The notes under the pieces: model-generated
What the model was told of the DNA's origin: nothing
The model's database searches: none
Seen by the model: only the letters and a program-made list of their open reading frames with translations
Translations under genes and position numbers: made by a program
Assembly: GCA_023101885.1 (NCBI GenBank)
Contig: JALPQD010000359.1
Location: 1,302,001-1,366,000, forward strand
Length of the DNA: 64,000 nucleotides
Source of the DNA: Typhlomys cinereus
Taxonomy: Eukaryota; Chordata; Mammalia; Rodentia; Platacanthomyidae
Direction of reading: 5' to 3'
Shown here: positions 12,201 to 21,265 of the stretch, piece after piece
Position numbering within the stretch: the first letter of the stretch is position 1
Layout of the letters: each line of letters opens with the position of its first letter

Positions 12201-13079
12201 TCTTAGAACAGCTTTCATTGTGTCCCAGAGATTTTGGTAAGTTGTATTTTCGTTATCATTCACTTTCAGGAAATCTTGAATTTCCTTTTTAATTTCTTCC
12301 TGAATCCAGTTCTCATTCAGCATCATAGTGTTAAGTTTCCAGGAGTTAGTGTATTTTCTCTTGTTTGATGTGTTGTGGATGTCCAGCTTTAGGCCGTGGT
12401 GGTCTGATAGGGCACAGGTTAGAATTTCAACTTTCTTGTATATGTGTAGATTCATTTTGTGGCCCAGTATGTGATCTATTTTGGAGAAAGTTCCGTGTGC
12501 TGCTGAGAAAAATGTGTATTCTTTGGTGCGTGGGTGAAAAGTTCGATAGAGATCTGTGAGGTCCATTTCTTTCAGGGTTTGATTAAGTTCCAAAGTGTCT
12601 CTGTTAAGCTTTTGACCTGTTGATCTATCCCATGTAGAGAGGGCGGTGTTGAAGTCCCTAGAATTATCGTTTGGGGGTTGATTTCATGCTTTAGACGCTG
12701 TAGGGTTTTCTTAATATATGCCCATATTGGGTGCATATATGTTCAGTATTGTGAAATCTTCCTGGTGAATTGTACCTGTGACTAAAATGTAGTATCCATC
12801 CATGTCTCTTATAATTTTTTTTGGTTTGAAATCCACTTTGTCTGATAGCATAATGGCTACCCCTGCCTGTTTTCTGCTTCCATTTGCTTGTAGAATTGTT
12901 GACCAGCCTTTTATTTTTAGAGCGTGCCTATCTTTTGTGGTGAGATGGGTTTCCTGCAGGCAACAGATTGATGGATTGTGATTTTTAATCCAAGTTTGTA
13001 ATCTGTGTCTCTTGATCGGTGAATTAAGTCCATTAACATTTAGTGTTATAATGGAGAAACTATTGTTAATTCCAGACAT
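9264..13079 (-). pseudogene. L1-A ORF2 (endonuclease / reverse transcriptase), disrupted
   Basis: In L1, ORF2 encodes the protein that nicks DNA and copies L1 RNA at the nick. From N to C terminus I see an AP-type endonuclease (QETH near residue 43, SDHH further on), a reverse transcriptase (TRQGCPLSP and catalytic FADD at about 10,991-10,980), and a C-terminal cysteine/histidine motif (CxxxC...HCWWEC, about 9,640-9,700). The reading frame needs about 1275 codons. It is broken in three places. Relative to L1-C, 8 bp are missing near 12,707, which creates an immediate stop. One further base is missing in the GDFN motif near 12,660, which restores the frame. TAG replaces CAG at 11261-11259. Otherwise the two long remaining segments (444 and 662 codons) are open. 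The start is the ATG at 13,079, about 50 bases after the ORF1 stop. The product is predicted inactive. Confidence 0.93.
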
Positions 13080-13129
13080 TTATTATGTTTAGTAGCTTTT
13101 ATAAGTATATTGCTTCGCTTTTAATGGTG

Positions 13130-14200
13130 TTATATTTGCCTTCTGTTCTCCTGGATATGCCTGTTTTTTTCTTCACGCTTGAGTATCATTTCTAGCAGTT
13201 TTTGAAGGCCTGGTTTGGTGGCCATGTATCCCTTAAAGTTGTCTTTGTGCTGGAAAATTTTTCTTTCTCCCTCGATCATGACTGATAGTTTTGCAGGGTA
13301 AATCAGCCTGGGTTGACATTTTTGCTCATTCAATACTTGAAGTATGTCTCTCCAAGCTCTTTTTGCTTTTACTGTTTCGACTGAGAAGTCATTTGTTATT
13401 TTAATAGGTTTGCCTTTAAAAGTGACTTGTTTTTTCTCCCTTGAAGCTCTCAGCACCAGTTCTTTATCTTGAATGTGGAGTGTTTTAACTATTATTTGCC
13501 GCGGCGTGCTTCTATTTTGGTCGTATCTGTTTGGGGTGCGGAATGCCTCTTGTATATGAATGGGCCTCTCTTTTTTTAGATGAGGAAAGTTTTCCTTGAT
13601 GATCGTTTGAAAAATTTCCTCAGGGGTGGTATTTTGAGATTCTTGCTCCGGTATTCCATGAATACGCATGTTAGGCTTCTTCAGGGTGTCCCATATCTCT
13701 TGGATATTTCTCTCAAGTATCTTTTTGGCTTTAACAACCTCTTCCATTGAGCTGGTTAGTACTCCCACTTTATCTTCCAGGTCTGAAATTCTGTTTTCTG
13801 CTTCATTAGTTCTGTTGATAAGACTCTCTGAGGTGTTCTGGGTTGAAGATAACTTGTCTTTTAGCTCAGTTTTAAACTCTGCTTGAGTTTGTTTTAACTG
13901 CTCTATGCCACTTTTTGTTTCTTGCACTGTTTTTCTCAACTCCTCCAGATGTCTGTTGTGTTCCTCTTCAAAGCGATTGATTCGATTATGTAATTCCTCC
14001 CGGATTTCCTCTTTCATAGTATTGAACATGGTAATGATCATATTTTGAAAGTCGTTATCCTGGGTCAGGCTTTCTTGGCCTTTTTCCGCGGGTTTGTTCT
14101 TGTTGGAATCTAACATTATGGGATTAATTTCTTCAGTGGGAAATTTGTTTACTTGAGTGTTGCTTCTCATGGATTTGCACTTTGACTTTGGCATTGTCAT
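13130..14200 (-). CDS. L1-A ORF1 protein (RNA-binding chaperone), intact frame
   Basis: ORF1p coats L1 RNA as a trimer in the ribonucleoprotein particle and acts as a nucleic-acid chaperone. The 356-codon frame is uninterrupted, a usual length for rodent L1 ORF1. Order: short basic N terminus (MTMPKSKCKS), a long heptad-rich coiled-coil region (about residues 50-155, many E/L/K/N), an RRM-like segment (around PNMRIHGIPEQ, about residue 175), and a C-terminal domain with conserved RQIIVKTLHIQDKE and PRLIYPAKLSV motifs. There are two possible starts, Met1 and Met3. Only the second matches the start in L1-B (ATGCCCAAGTCAAAG), so it is probably ancestral. Expression would depend on the internal promoter in the 5' UTR; whether this copy is transcribed is unknown. 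Confidence 0.9.
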   Translation of the reverse strand: MTMPKSKCKSMRSNTQVNKFPTEEINPIMLDSNKNKPAEKGQESLTQDNDFQNMIITMFNTMKEEIREELHNRINRFEEEHNRHLEELRKTVQETKSGIEQLKQTQAEFKTELKDKLSSTQNTSESLINRTNEAENRISDLEDKVGVLTSSMEEVVKAKKILERNIQEIWDTLKKPNMRIHGIPEQESQNTTPEEIFQTIIKENFPHLKKERPIHIQEAFRTPNRYDQNRSTPRQIIVKTLHIQDKELVLRASREKKQVTFKGKPIKITNDFSVETVKAKRAWRDILQVLNEQKCQPRLIYPAKLSVMIEGERKIFQHKDNFKGYMATKPGLQKLLEMILKREEKNRHIQENRRQI

Positions 14201-14563
14201 TTTAACTCTTAAGATCTCTCAATTTCACTAAACTGAATTATTTGGCCTGGGGTACTGGTGGGCGGGGCCCGAACGGGGACTCACCTAGGGCGTGGGGTGA
14301 GGCCCGGGTGGACCGCGCGCGTGTCCGGACCAGCGGAGCGGGGTGGGGTGAAAAGGGACGATGGGCGCGTAGGCGTGGAGCTATTTAACCCGAGGGCAGC
14401 TGGGGCGGGGCCCGGGCGCAGGGGGAGGTCCTCCTCGTCCCTCGGCCCCCGCACGGCTCTGGCTGGATGGCGGGAGTCGGAGCCGGGTCCCTGTGGGCTG
14501 ACCTGGGGGGTCCTAGAGCGCGCGGTGAGAGCCCGGCTGGATCTCGCTTACGCGTCCCGACCG
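14201..14563 (-). promoter_or_regulatory. L1-A 5' UTR / internal promoter, CpG-rich
   Basis: About 363 bp upstream of ORF1 on the minus strand. It is strikingly GC- and CpG-rich against the AT-rich surroundings and ends exactly at the target duplication. Known L1 biology places an internal RNA Pol II promoter here. It shows no visible similarity to the 5' UTR of L1-B. On the opposite strand an ATG at 14467 opens a frame that runs out of the element (see findings). Confidence 0.8.
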
Positions 14564-14576
14564 AAAAGGATATTTT
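14564..14576. repeat. Right target-site duplication of L1-A
   Basis: AAAAGGATATTTT, identical to 8330-8342, directly adjoining the first base of the L1 5' UTR. Confidence 0.9.
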
Positions 14577-15522
14577 AAATATTCGTTCATTAATAATAGT
14601 CTTTAAAAGTCAAAGAACTTCTGCACACAGAATCCCACAGTGCTGGTAGAAAAATTAACAAATACCTCAAGTGCATGGATTGATTAATAAATCAAGATTT
14701 TTTAAAATATAAAATCTTTACATTTCTTCCTCTTTTTTTTGCTTTTTTTTTTTAAATATGTGAATGACATTTGAGAGAACTGTATTCTTTCCACAAAGTT
14801 TGTTCCTATGAAAATCCTGCTCTGATGTAATTTCCTCAATCATAAATAAAAGATTATTTATATATAATTTAGTTTCTAGTGAAATATAAAAGCCAACTCC
14901 ATAAAAGTCAATGATGTTAGCCTGTGTAATCATAGTCATGAATACATCTGAAATCAAAAGTACAATATATAGCCTGTATACTCATTTTTGATTGAAAAGC
15001 TATCTATTTTTAAGGACTTCTGTCCTTATATTTTGTATTCCTTCAAGAGATTATAACTTAATTCCTTACCAAATTGAATTTTACTTGTGTAATGATTTAA
15101 GGAAATTACAAATTTATTATACTTGTATTATGGTTGATTAAAACTCAAACTAATCTAAGAGAAATGAGTCATGTTCAGTAAGTACTTTACAGAGTTCAAG
15201 GGCAAACTGAAGTGCTGAAATTCAACCAAGGATTATCTGGAAGTCAATCTTTCAATCTCAGTATATGGTTAGACAAACACTTGGCAATCTCCCACATTTT
15301 TCCTCCTTTCTTTCGTTCCTCCCTTCACTACACTTTCTTTTTTACAGCAATTACAAAAAATGAAATAGTGTCTCAAATAAATCTTCCAGAGGTTCTTCTG
15401 GCATTTTAAATCACACCAAAGCATCCCCATGGCCTGCAAGGCCTATAGATATATCTCTCTAACCTCAGAGGCTGTCTGCTCTGCTTCAATTCAGAAGATT
15501 ATGCTGCAGTTATAAGAATAAT

Positions 15523-15562
<40 letters not shown>

Positions 15563-16395
15563 TTTCTTTCAAGGCCCTTGAGGTAAAGTTCTTCTTGCTG
15601 AAATGTCCTTCTCCTGAAATGTTGCTGTATTAGTTACCTATCAAAAATAAAAGACTCACAAATGTTGCAACTTAAACTGTCAGGTATTTTGTCATCTCAT
15701 TTTCTAGCTGTAGCTTCAGGAATTTGTGACTGGCTTCAAGTGACTCTGCTTCAAAAGAAGCCAGTAGTTCCACATGGTGTCAGAGACCACTGTCATTTGA
15801 AACTGTTGAAAGACTGGGGTGTCTGTTTCATGGTTGGGGAGTAATGGAACACTTTCATGACACTCAAAGGAGGAAAATGTGACTCAAGGATTTCATAATC
15901 TGCAGGACTGATCTTTATGCAAAAAAGCCTTAGGCAAGTAGTTGCAAACCTGCTAGAAAGTAAAGTAAAAATAAGCAAGGAAGTTGCAGAGGTTAAATAA
16001 ACAAAAGCTAACCTAGGCATGGTGTACACAGTCAATATACAGAAATGAAAAATATCAAAGACAGAACTATGTAGCATGTTCAGGGAAGTTGTGAAGCTGA
16101 ATCATTGGCTTACATCTGGCACTTTACTGGAAGCAATTTTAAACCTTTTTGTCATTAACCCTTTTTTTCTCTTCTTCTTTTCATTGGCATATATTCATTT
16201 CCCATAGATACAGATTTCATAAATGCAATTTTATTAGGGTATGGCATGTACTTTGACCAAAATCACTACATTATATGTTGTCTGTAATCTGAAATCTTTC
16301 CCATCACTTTTCATCCATTCTTTCTAAACCACAATTTTTAACCTAGGAAGCTTTCTGGTAGTTGGTAGTTGGTTATGGATGCTACCTTAATAATC
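14577..16395. other. AT-rich intergenic sequence with a TG microsatellite
   Basis: No gene is recognised. A (TG)n run of about 19 units lies near 15,523-15,560. T-rich tracts occur at 14,735-14,753. Confidence 0.5.
15523..15560. repeat. (TG)n microsatellite
   Basis: A pure TG dinucleotide run followed by a CTTTCTTTC tract. Confidence 0.9.
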
Positions 16396-16710
16396 TAAAC
16401 CTGAGCTTTCGGGTACATTTGTGAAGAGTTGTAGGCTTAAAACAAACCCTGAGCAAACCTATTAGAGACTGTATAACTGACTGGGGAGACCTGGCCCATA
16501 GTGGGTCGGTACCCTTCCCTTGTGGGGGAGAGGAGGGGTAAGGGTAAGAGAGAGAGTTCCTTAGCACACTTGACAAGGAAGAAAATAGGCTCTTGTATCA
16601 GCAGGTCCTAGTGGAATTAGTGAGGACAGTTCCCTGCTCTCCCAGTGTTGGTATGAACTCTCCCGACACAAATGGATACAAACCCCTTGTTTCCTTACGC
16701 TGGTTAGACC
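16396..16710 (+). repeat. Diverged copy of a TIR-bearing interspersed repeat (copy 1 of 3)
   Basis: It shares blocks in the same order with 38,052-38,484: GAGCAAACCT...ACTG(G)GG(A)GA...CCCA(T/G)GTGGG, later GTGAGGACA(G/A)TTCCC, and AAACCCCTTGT near the end. It is more degraded than the other two copies and its termini are unclear. Confidence 0.55.
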
Positions 16711-17149
16711 ATGTATTCCTTTAGTAATTGGAAGAAGATGACACTAGCCTAAAAATGTACAACTGGCTTTCCAAAGGTCTTCATGGAGGTTTATGTATGA
16801 ATGACCTAAACCAATACATCCCAATAATTGTCCATCGGTATCAACACTTGTTTAATATCCTCTTTTTCTCCATTCCTAAAGCAATTTGTTTATTGTCTGT
16901 CTTTTCTTCGTGACCCATTCATCCTACCTACTTGGTATCATTCTTGTAAAGTGCAGGGAGATGTCTTTGTTCCCTGAATCTACATGTAACTTATCTCCAG
17001 GCTATTTACGTCGACCTGAGAACAATGTTTATTTAGTGTCAGAGCTCCTCATTATTTTTGAAGTACATTAGATATTCTTCAATATACGAAACTACAAAAC
17101 AAACACTTTTTTATAGTTAAGCTTGATGTTATTGATACTATTTTTGCAA
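16711..17149. other. Intergenic sequence, nothing recognised
   Basis: No coding or repeat signature that I can support. Confidence 0.45.
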
Positions 17150-17218
17150 GTGCTGAGAAATTCAACCTAGGGCCTGTACATGCCAGGCAAGTATTCTACC
17201 ACCGAAATGCACCCTGAA
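17150..17218 (-). mobile_element. tRNA-derived SINE fragment (ID / tRNA-Ala type)
   Basis: On the minus strand this reads as a degraded tRNA-like head: a GGTAGAATACTTGCC box A region and a CCCTAGGTTGAATTT box B region. This is the pattern of rodent ID and related SINEs. There is no clear tail, so it is an old fragment. Confidence 0.6.
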
Positions 17219-17366
17219 ATTCTTGTTGATATCATTTTATCAGTGTTATATCCAACATAGATAATAATTAAATTGTAATTCATATAAATGAAATTAAATA
17301 AGCTATCCATGGTGAAAGTAAATGCTGAGGGCTGAAAAGAAGGCTAAATGGTTAAAACCTTTATCT

Positions 17367-17381
17367 AGAACATAAAGAGTG
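17367..17381. repeat. Left target-site duplication of L1-B
   Basis: AGAACATAAAGAGTG here matches AGAACATAAAAAGTG at 24,611-24,625, with 14 of 15 bases identical. Confidence 0.8.
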
Positions 17382-18456
17382 GCTCCCAATGCTCCATCCT
17401 AGGTGAGTTCGCCCAGCCCCCCAGGTGGCCCCGGGGTCCCAGTGGCATCCAGACTGCCTCCTGTCTTGACTGGGCCATGCCCAGGGCCCCAGCCCCTTTC
17501 TTCCTCCCGCCCGCCTGCCTGACCTGATGGGACAGGACTTGCTCACATTCCTCCATCCCTGGAGCTTGGGTGGGAAGAATCCTGCCATCAACATCAGACC
17601 CTCTGCCTCTCCGACCCACCTGAGACCCACGCATGTGGTCCACGGAAGACACACTGCTTCTCAGAATTCAATAGAGTCCAAAGGAAACTCAAGCAAAACT
17701 CCAAGGGACAAAGGCCATACATCTGAAGCCCTCTACAATCATCCTATCACATAGGAGAGATTCTTCACATCCAGCCCAAAGATAAGTAAACCTCCTTTTT
17801 TTGCACCTTACTGTTCCTTTCAAGTATTAATCACTGAAGATCAACTTTTCCATACAGCCACCCCAAAAACATATACAACTCCAGGGAGTACACCACTCAT
17901 CATCACATATCACCAAGATACTAAATCATAAAAGTGCACTACCATACTAATATTAAACCCATCTACTTAACCTGACTTAACTGATGTACTAACAGCCTAA
18001 TAGCCTCATTTAGGAAATAACAATAACAAAAGACAAACGTACCCAATCCAAGGCAAGCACGAGTAATAACTGCTGAAGTGTAATAATACCAACTAAATCA
18101 GTTCAGTCAAAAACACACAGAAACTGGGGCTGGAGAGGTGGCTCAGGGGTTAAGCCTCTGCCTTACAGGCAGAAGGTCCTGAGTTCGGATCCTAAACCCC
18201 ACCTATAGACGCCTGGCGGAAGCCCCGGTGGCCTGCGTTTCTGGTCCTGGTAGGGCAGAGCCTGTGAATCCCGGGGCAGAATAAACAAGGAAGAAGTGAA
18301 GGCAGTCCATGGTGGTTCCCAAATTTGTACGTGGTTCTACACAAACACACATATATGTGCGCACACACGCATACGCACACAATTGAATAAATAATAAATA
18401 ATAAAAAATTTTAAAAAACACACAGAAACTGAAAGGTCCTAAGAAACAAAACAACA
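17382..18456 (+). promoter_or_regulatory. L1-B 5' UTR (different type from L1-A)
   Basis: It starts GC-rich (about 17,395-17,650) and becomes A/C-rich and AT-rich up to the ORF1 ATG at 18,457. Without the SINE it is about 770 bp, roughly twice the L1-A 5' UTR. I see no shared blocks between the two. Such replacement of the promoter region is known in rodent L1 evolution. Confidence 0.65.
18127..18413 (+). mobile_element. B2-like SINE inserted in the L1-B 5' UTR
   Basis: A full-length copy starting GGGGCTGGAGAGGTGGCTCA. The tRNA-like head has box A (GGCTCAGGGGTTAAG) and box B (GAGTTCGGATCC). It is followed by the family-specific body, a CA-rich tract and a tail with repeated AATAAA. It is flanked by a perfect 18-bp duplication, AAAAACACACAGAAACTG, at 18,109-18,126 and 18,414-18,431, so it is an L1-style insertion younger than L1-B. 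Confidence 0.9.
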
Positions 18457-19504
18457 ATGCCCAAGTCAAAGTGCAGATCCATGAGAAACAAACCCAAGAA
18501 GACCAATCTCTCACCAAAAGAATTAACTCCATAATAATGGATTTCAACCAGAACAAATTCACAGAAAATAGCCAATAAAGCCAGATCCAAGATAAAGACT
18601 TTTACAGTATATCATTACCATGATTAATACTATGAAAGAGAAATCCGAGAGGACTTAAACAACTGAATCAACCACTTTGAACAGGAAAAACAACAGGCAC
18701 TTGGAGGAGTTGAGAAAAACAGTTCAAGAAATGAAAATAGGCATAGAGCAGTTAAAACAGTCTCAGGCAGAGTTTAAAATCGAACTGAAAGACAAGTTAT
18801 CTTCAACCCAAAACTCAACAGAGAGTCTTATCAGCAGAACTAACGAAGTAGAAAATAGAATTTCAGATCTTGAAGACACAGTGGAAGTATTAACCAGCTC
18901 AATGGAAGAGGTTGTTAAAGCCAAAAAGATAATTGAGAGGAACATTCAAGAGATATGGGACAACCTGAAGAAGCCTAACATGCTCATTCATGGAATACCA
19001 GAGCAAGAATCTCAAAATATCACACCTGAGGACATTTTTCAAATTATCATAAATGAAAACTTCCCTCAAAAGAAGAATGAGAGGCCCATCCAAATGCAAG
19101 AGGCATCTTGCACTCCAAACAGATATGACCAAAATAGAAAATCGCCACATCAAATAATAGTCAAAACACTCCACATTCAAGATAAAGAAAAGGTGCTGTG
19201 AGCTTCAAGAGAAAAAAAGCAAGTCACTTTTAAAGGTAAACCTATTAGAATATCAAATAACTACTCAATGGAAACAGTAAAAGCAAGAAGAGCTTGGAGA
19301 GACGTACTTCAAGTATTAAATGAGCAAAAATGCCAAACCAGACTGATATACTTGGCAAAACTATCTGTCATGATTGAGGGGAAAAAAAAGTTTTCCAGTA
19401 CAAACACAACTTGAAGGGATATATGTCTACCAAACTAGGCCTTCAAAAAATGCTAGAAATGATACTCAAACTTGAAGAAAAAGTTTGACAAAAGGGAAGC
19501 ATAA
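18457..19504 (+). pseudogene. L1-B ORF1, decayed
   Basis: The start ATGCCCAAGTCAAAGTGC matches the L1-A ORF1 (MPKSKC). The N-terminal part hits a stop (TAA) near 18,532. The coiled-coil and RRM part is open from about 18,677 to 19,201 (NMLIHGIPEQ, QIIVKTLHIQDKE). A TGA near 19,199 then replaces the AGA found in L1-C, and the C-terminal part continues as recognisable but shifted sequence (TGATATACTTGGCAAAACTA). Not translatable as a full protein. Confidence 0.88.
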
Positions 19505-19561
19505 TACCACCAAAACATAAATGTCAAACAATACACTTACAAAAGCTACTAAACATAAAAA

Positions 19562-21231
19562 ATGTCCAGAATTAAAAATAATTTCTCCATTATAACATTA
19601 AATGTCAATGGTATTAACTCACTGATTAAGAGACACAGATTATAAACTTGGATTAAAAACCACAACCCAACAATCTGCTGCTTTCAGGAAACTCATCTCA
19701 CCACAAAAGATAGGAACATCCTAAAAATGAAAGGCTGGTCCAAAATACTGCAAGCTAATGGAACCAGGAAACCGGCAGGGGTAGCCATTATGCTGTCGGA
19801 CAATGTGGACTTCAAACCAAAAAAAATCACAAGAGACACAGAAGGATACTACATTGTAGTCACAGGTACAATTCAACAGGAAGACTTCACAATACTGAAC
19901 ATATATGCACCCGATAGGGGCCCCTCCACATTCATTAAGAAAACCCTACAATATGATAATTCTTGGGCATTTCAATACTGCCCTCTCAACATGGGATAGA
20001 TCAACAGGTCAAAAGCTTAACAGAGACACTTTGGAACTTAATCAAACCCTTAAAGAAATGGACCTTACAGATCTCTATCAAACTTTTTATCCACGCACCA
20101 AAGAATACAAAATTTTCTCAGCAGCACACGGAGCTTTCTCCAAAATAGATCACATATTGGGCCACAAAGGGAATCCCCAAATATACATGAAAGTTGAAAT
20201 TCTAACCTCTGCCGTATGAGACTACCATGGCCTAAAGCTGGATATCCATAACACAACAAACAACAGAAAATACACTAACTCCTGGGAACTTAACACTATG
20301 ATGCTGAATGAAAACTGGATTCAGGAACAAATTAAAAAGGAAATTCAAGATTTCCTGAAAGCGAACGATAATGAAAAGACAATTTATCAAAATCTCTGGG
20401 ACACAATGGAAAACTGTTCATAGCTCTTAATGCCTAATCAAAAAAATGGAAATGTCAGAAATAAATAATTTAACATTCACCTTAAAGCTTTAGAAAAAGT
20501 AGATCAATCTGATCCCAAAAGCAGCAGAAGAGAGATTAGCAAATTAAAGGGATCTGACATTGAGATTAGGAAAATGATACAGAAAATCAACTAGTCAAAA
20601 AGCTGGTTCTTTGAAAAAATCAATAAGATTGATACACCCCTAGCTAAATTAACCAAAAGCAAGAGAGACAAAACCCAAAATATCAAAATTAGAAATGAAC
20701 ATGGAGTTATCACTACTGATACCCAAGAAATCCATAGAATTATAATGTCATATTACAAAAACTTATACTCTGTGAAATATGACAACACAAAAGACATGAA
20801 TGAATTCCTAGGTAAGCCCAACTTACCTAAATTGAATCAGGAAGTTGTGAATTATTTAAATAGTCCTATAACATATGAGGAAGTTGAGGAAGTAATCTTA
20901 AATCATCCCACCAAAAAATGTCCTGGACCAGATGGATTCAGCACAGAGTTCTACCAGACATTTAAGCAGCTAATAACACCAATACTCTTTAAACTGTTCC
21001 ATCAAATAGCAAAGGAAGGAACACTACCTAATTCCTTCGTCTTAATCTCAGGGGTTAAGCCTTCGCCTTGCAGGCGGAAGGTCCTGAGTTCGGATCCCAG
21101 ATCCCACGTATAGATGCCAGGTGGAAGCGGGGGTGGCCTGCGCTTCTGGTCCTGGTAGGGCAGAGCCTGTGAATCCCGGGGCAGAAGGAGGTGGAGGCGT
21201 CCATGGTGGTTCATGAATTCGTCCGTGGTTC

Positions 21232-21265
<34 letters not shown>

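Larger units (their letters stand above)
8343..14563 (-). mobile_element. Full-length L1 retrotransposon (L1-A), minus strand
   Basis: A complete L1 read on the minus strand: CpG-rich 5' UTR (14563-14201), intact ORF1 (14200-13130), a spacer of about 50 bp, ORF2 (13079-9264, broken), 3' UTR (9263-8511), its own poly(A), then about 150 bp of extra sequence and a second poly(A). It is flanked by a perfect 13-bp duplication. On the element strand the nick context is ATTT|AAAATATCC, a match to the L1 endonuclease preference TT|AAAA. It is the best-preserved L1 in the window, so probably the most recent of the long ones, but it cannot encode a functional ORF2 as it stands. Confidence 0.93.

Noticed and set aside
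11779..12240. 153-codon plus-strand frame, hydrophobic, membrane-protein-like
   Set aside because: It is exactly antisense to the conserved L1-A ORF2; the same shadow appears at 40,762-41,160 opposite L1-C.
14201..14563. CpG island as a possible host gene promoter
   Set aside because: It ends precisely at the L1 target duplication and leads into L1 ORF1, so it is the L1 5' UTR.
18127..18200. tRNA-like sequence with box A and box B
   Set aside because: It is the head of a SINE with a long non-tRNA body and A-rich tail; no cloverleaf with a mature 3' end.
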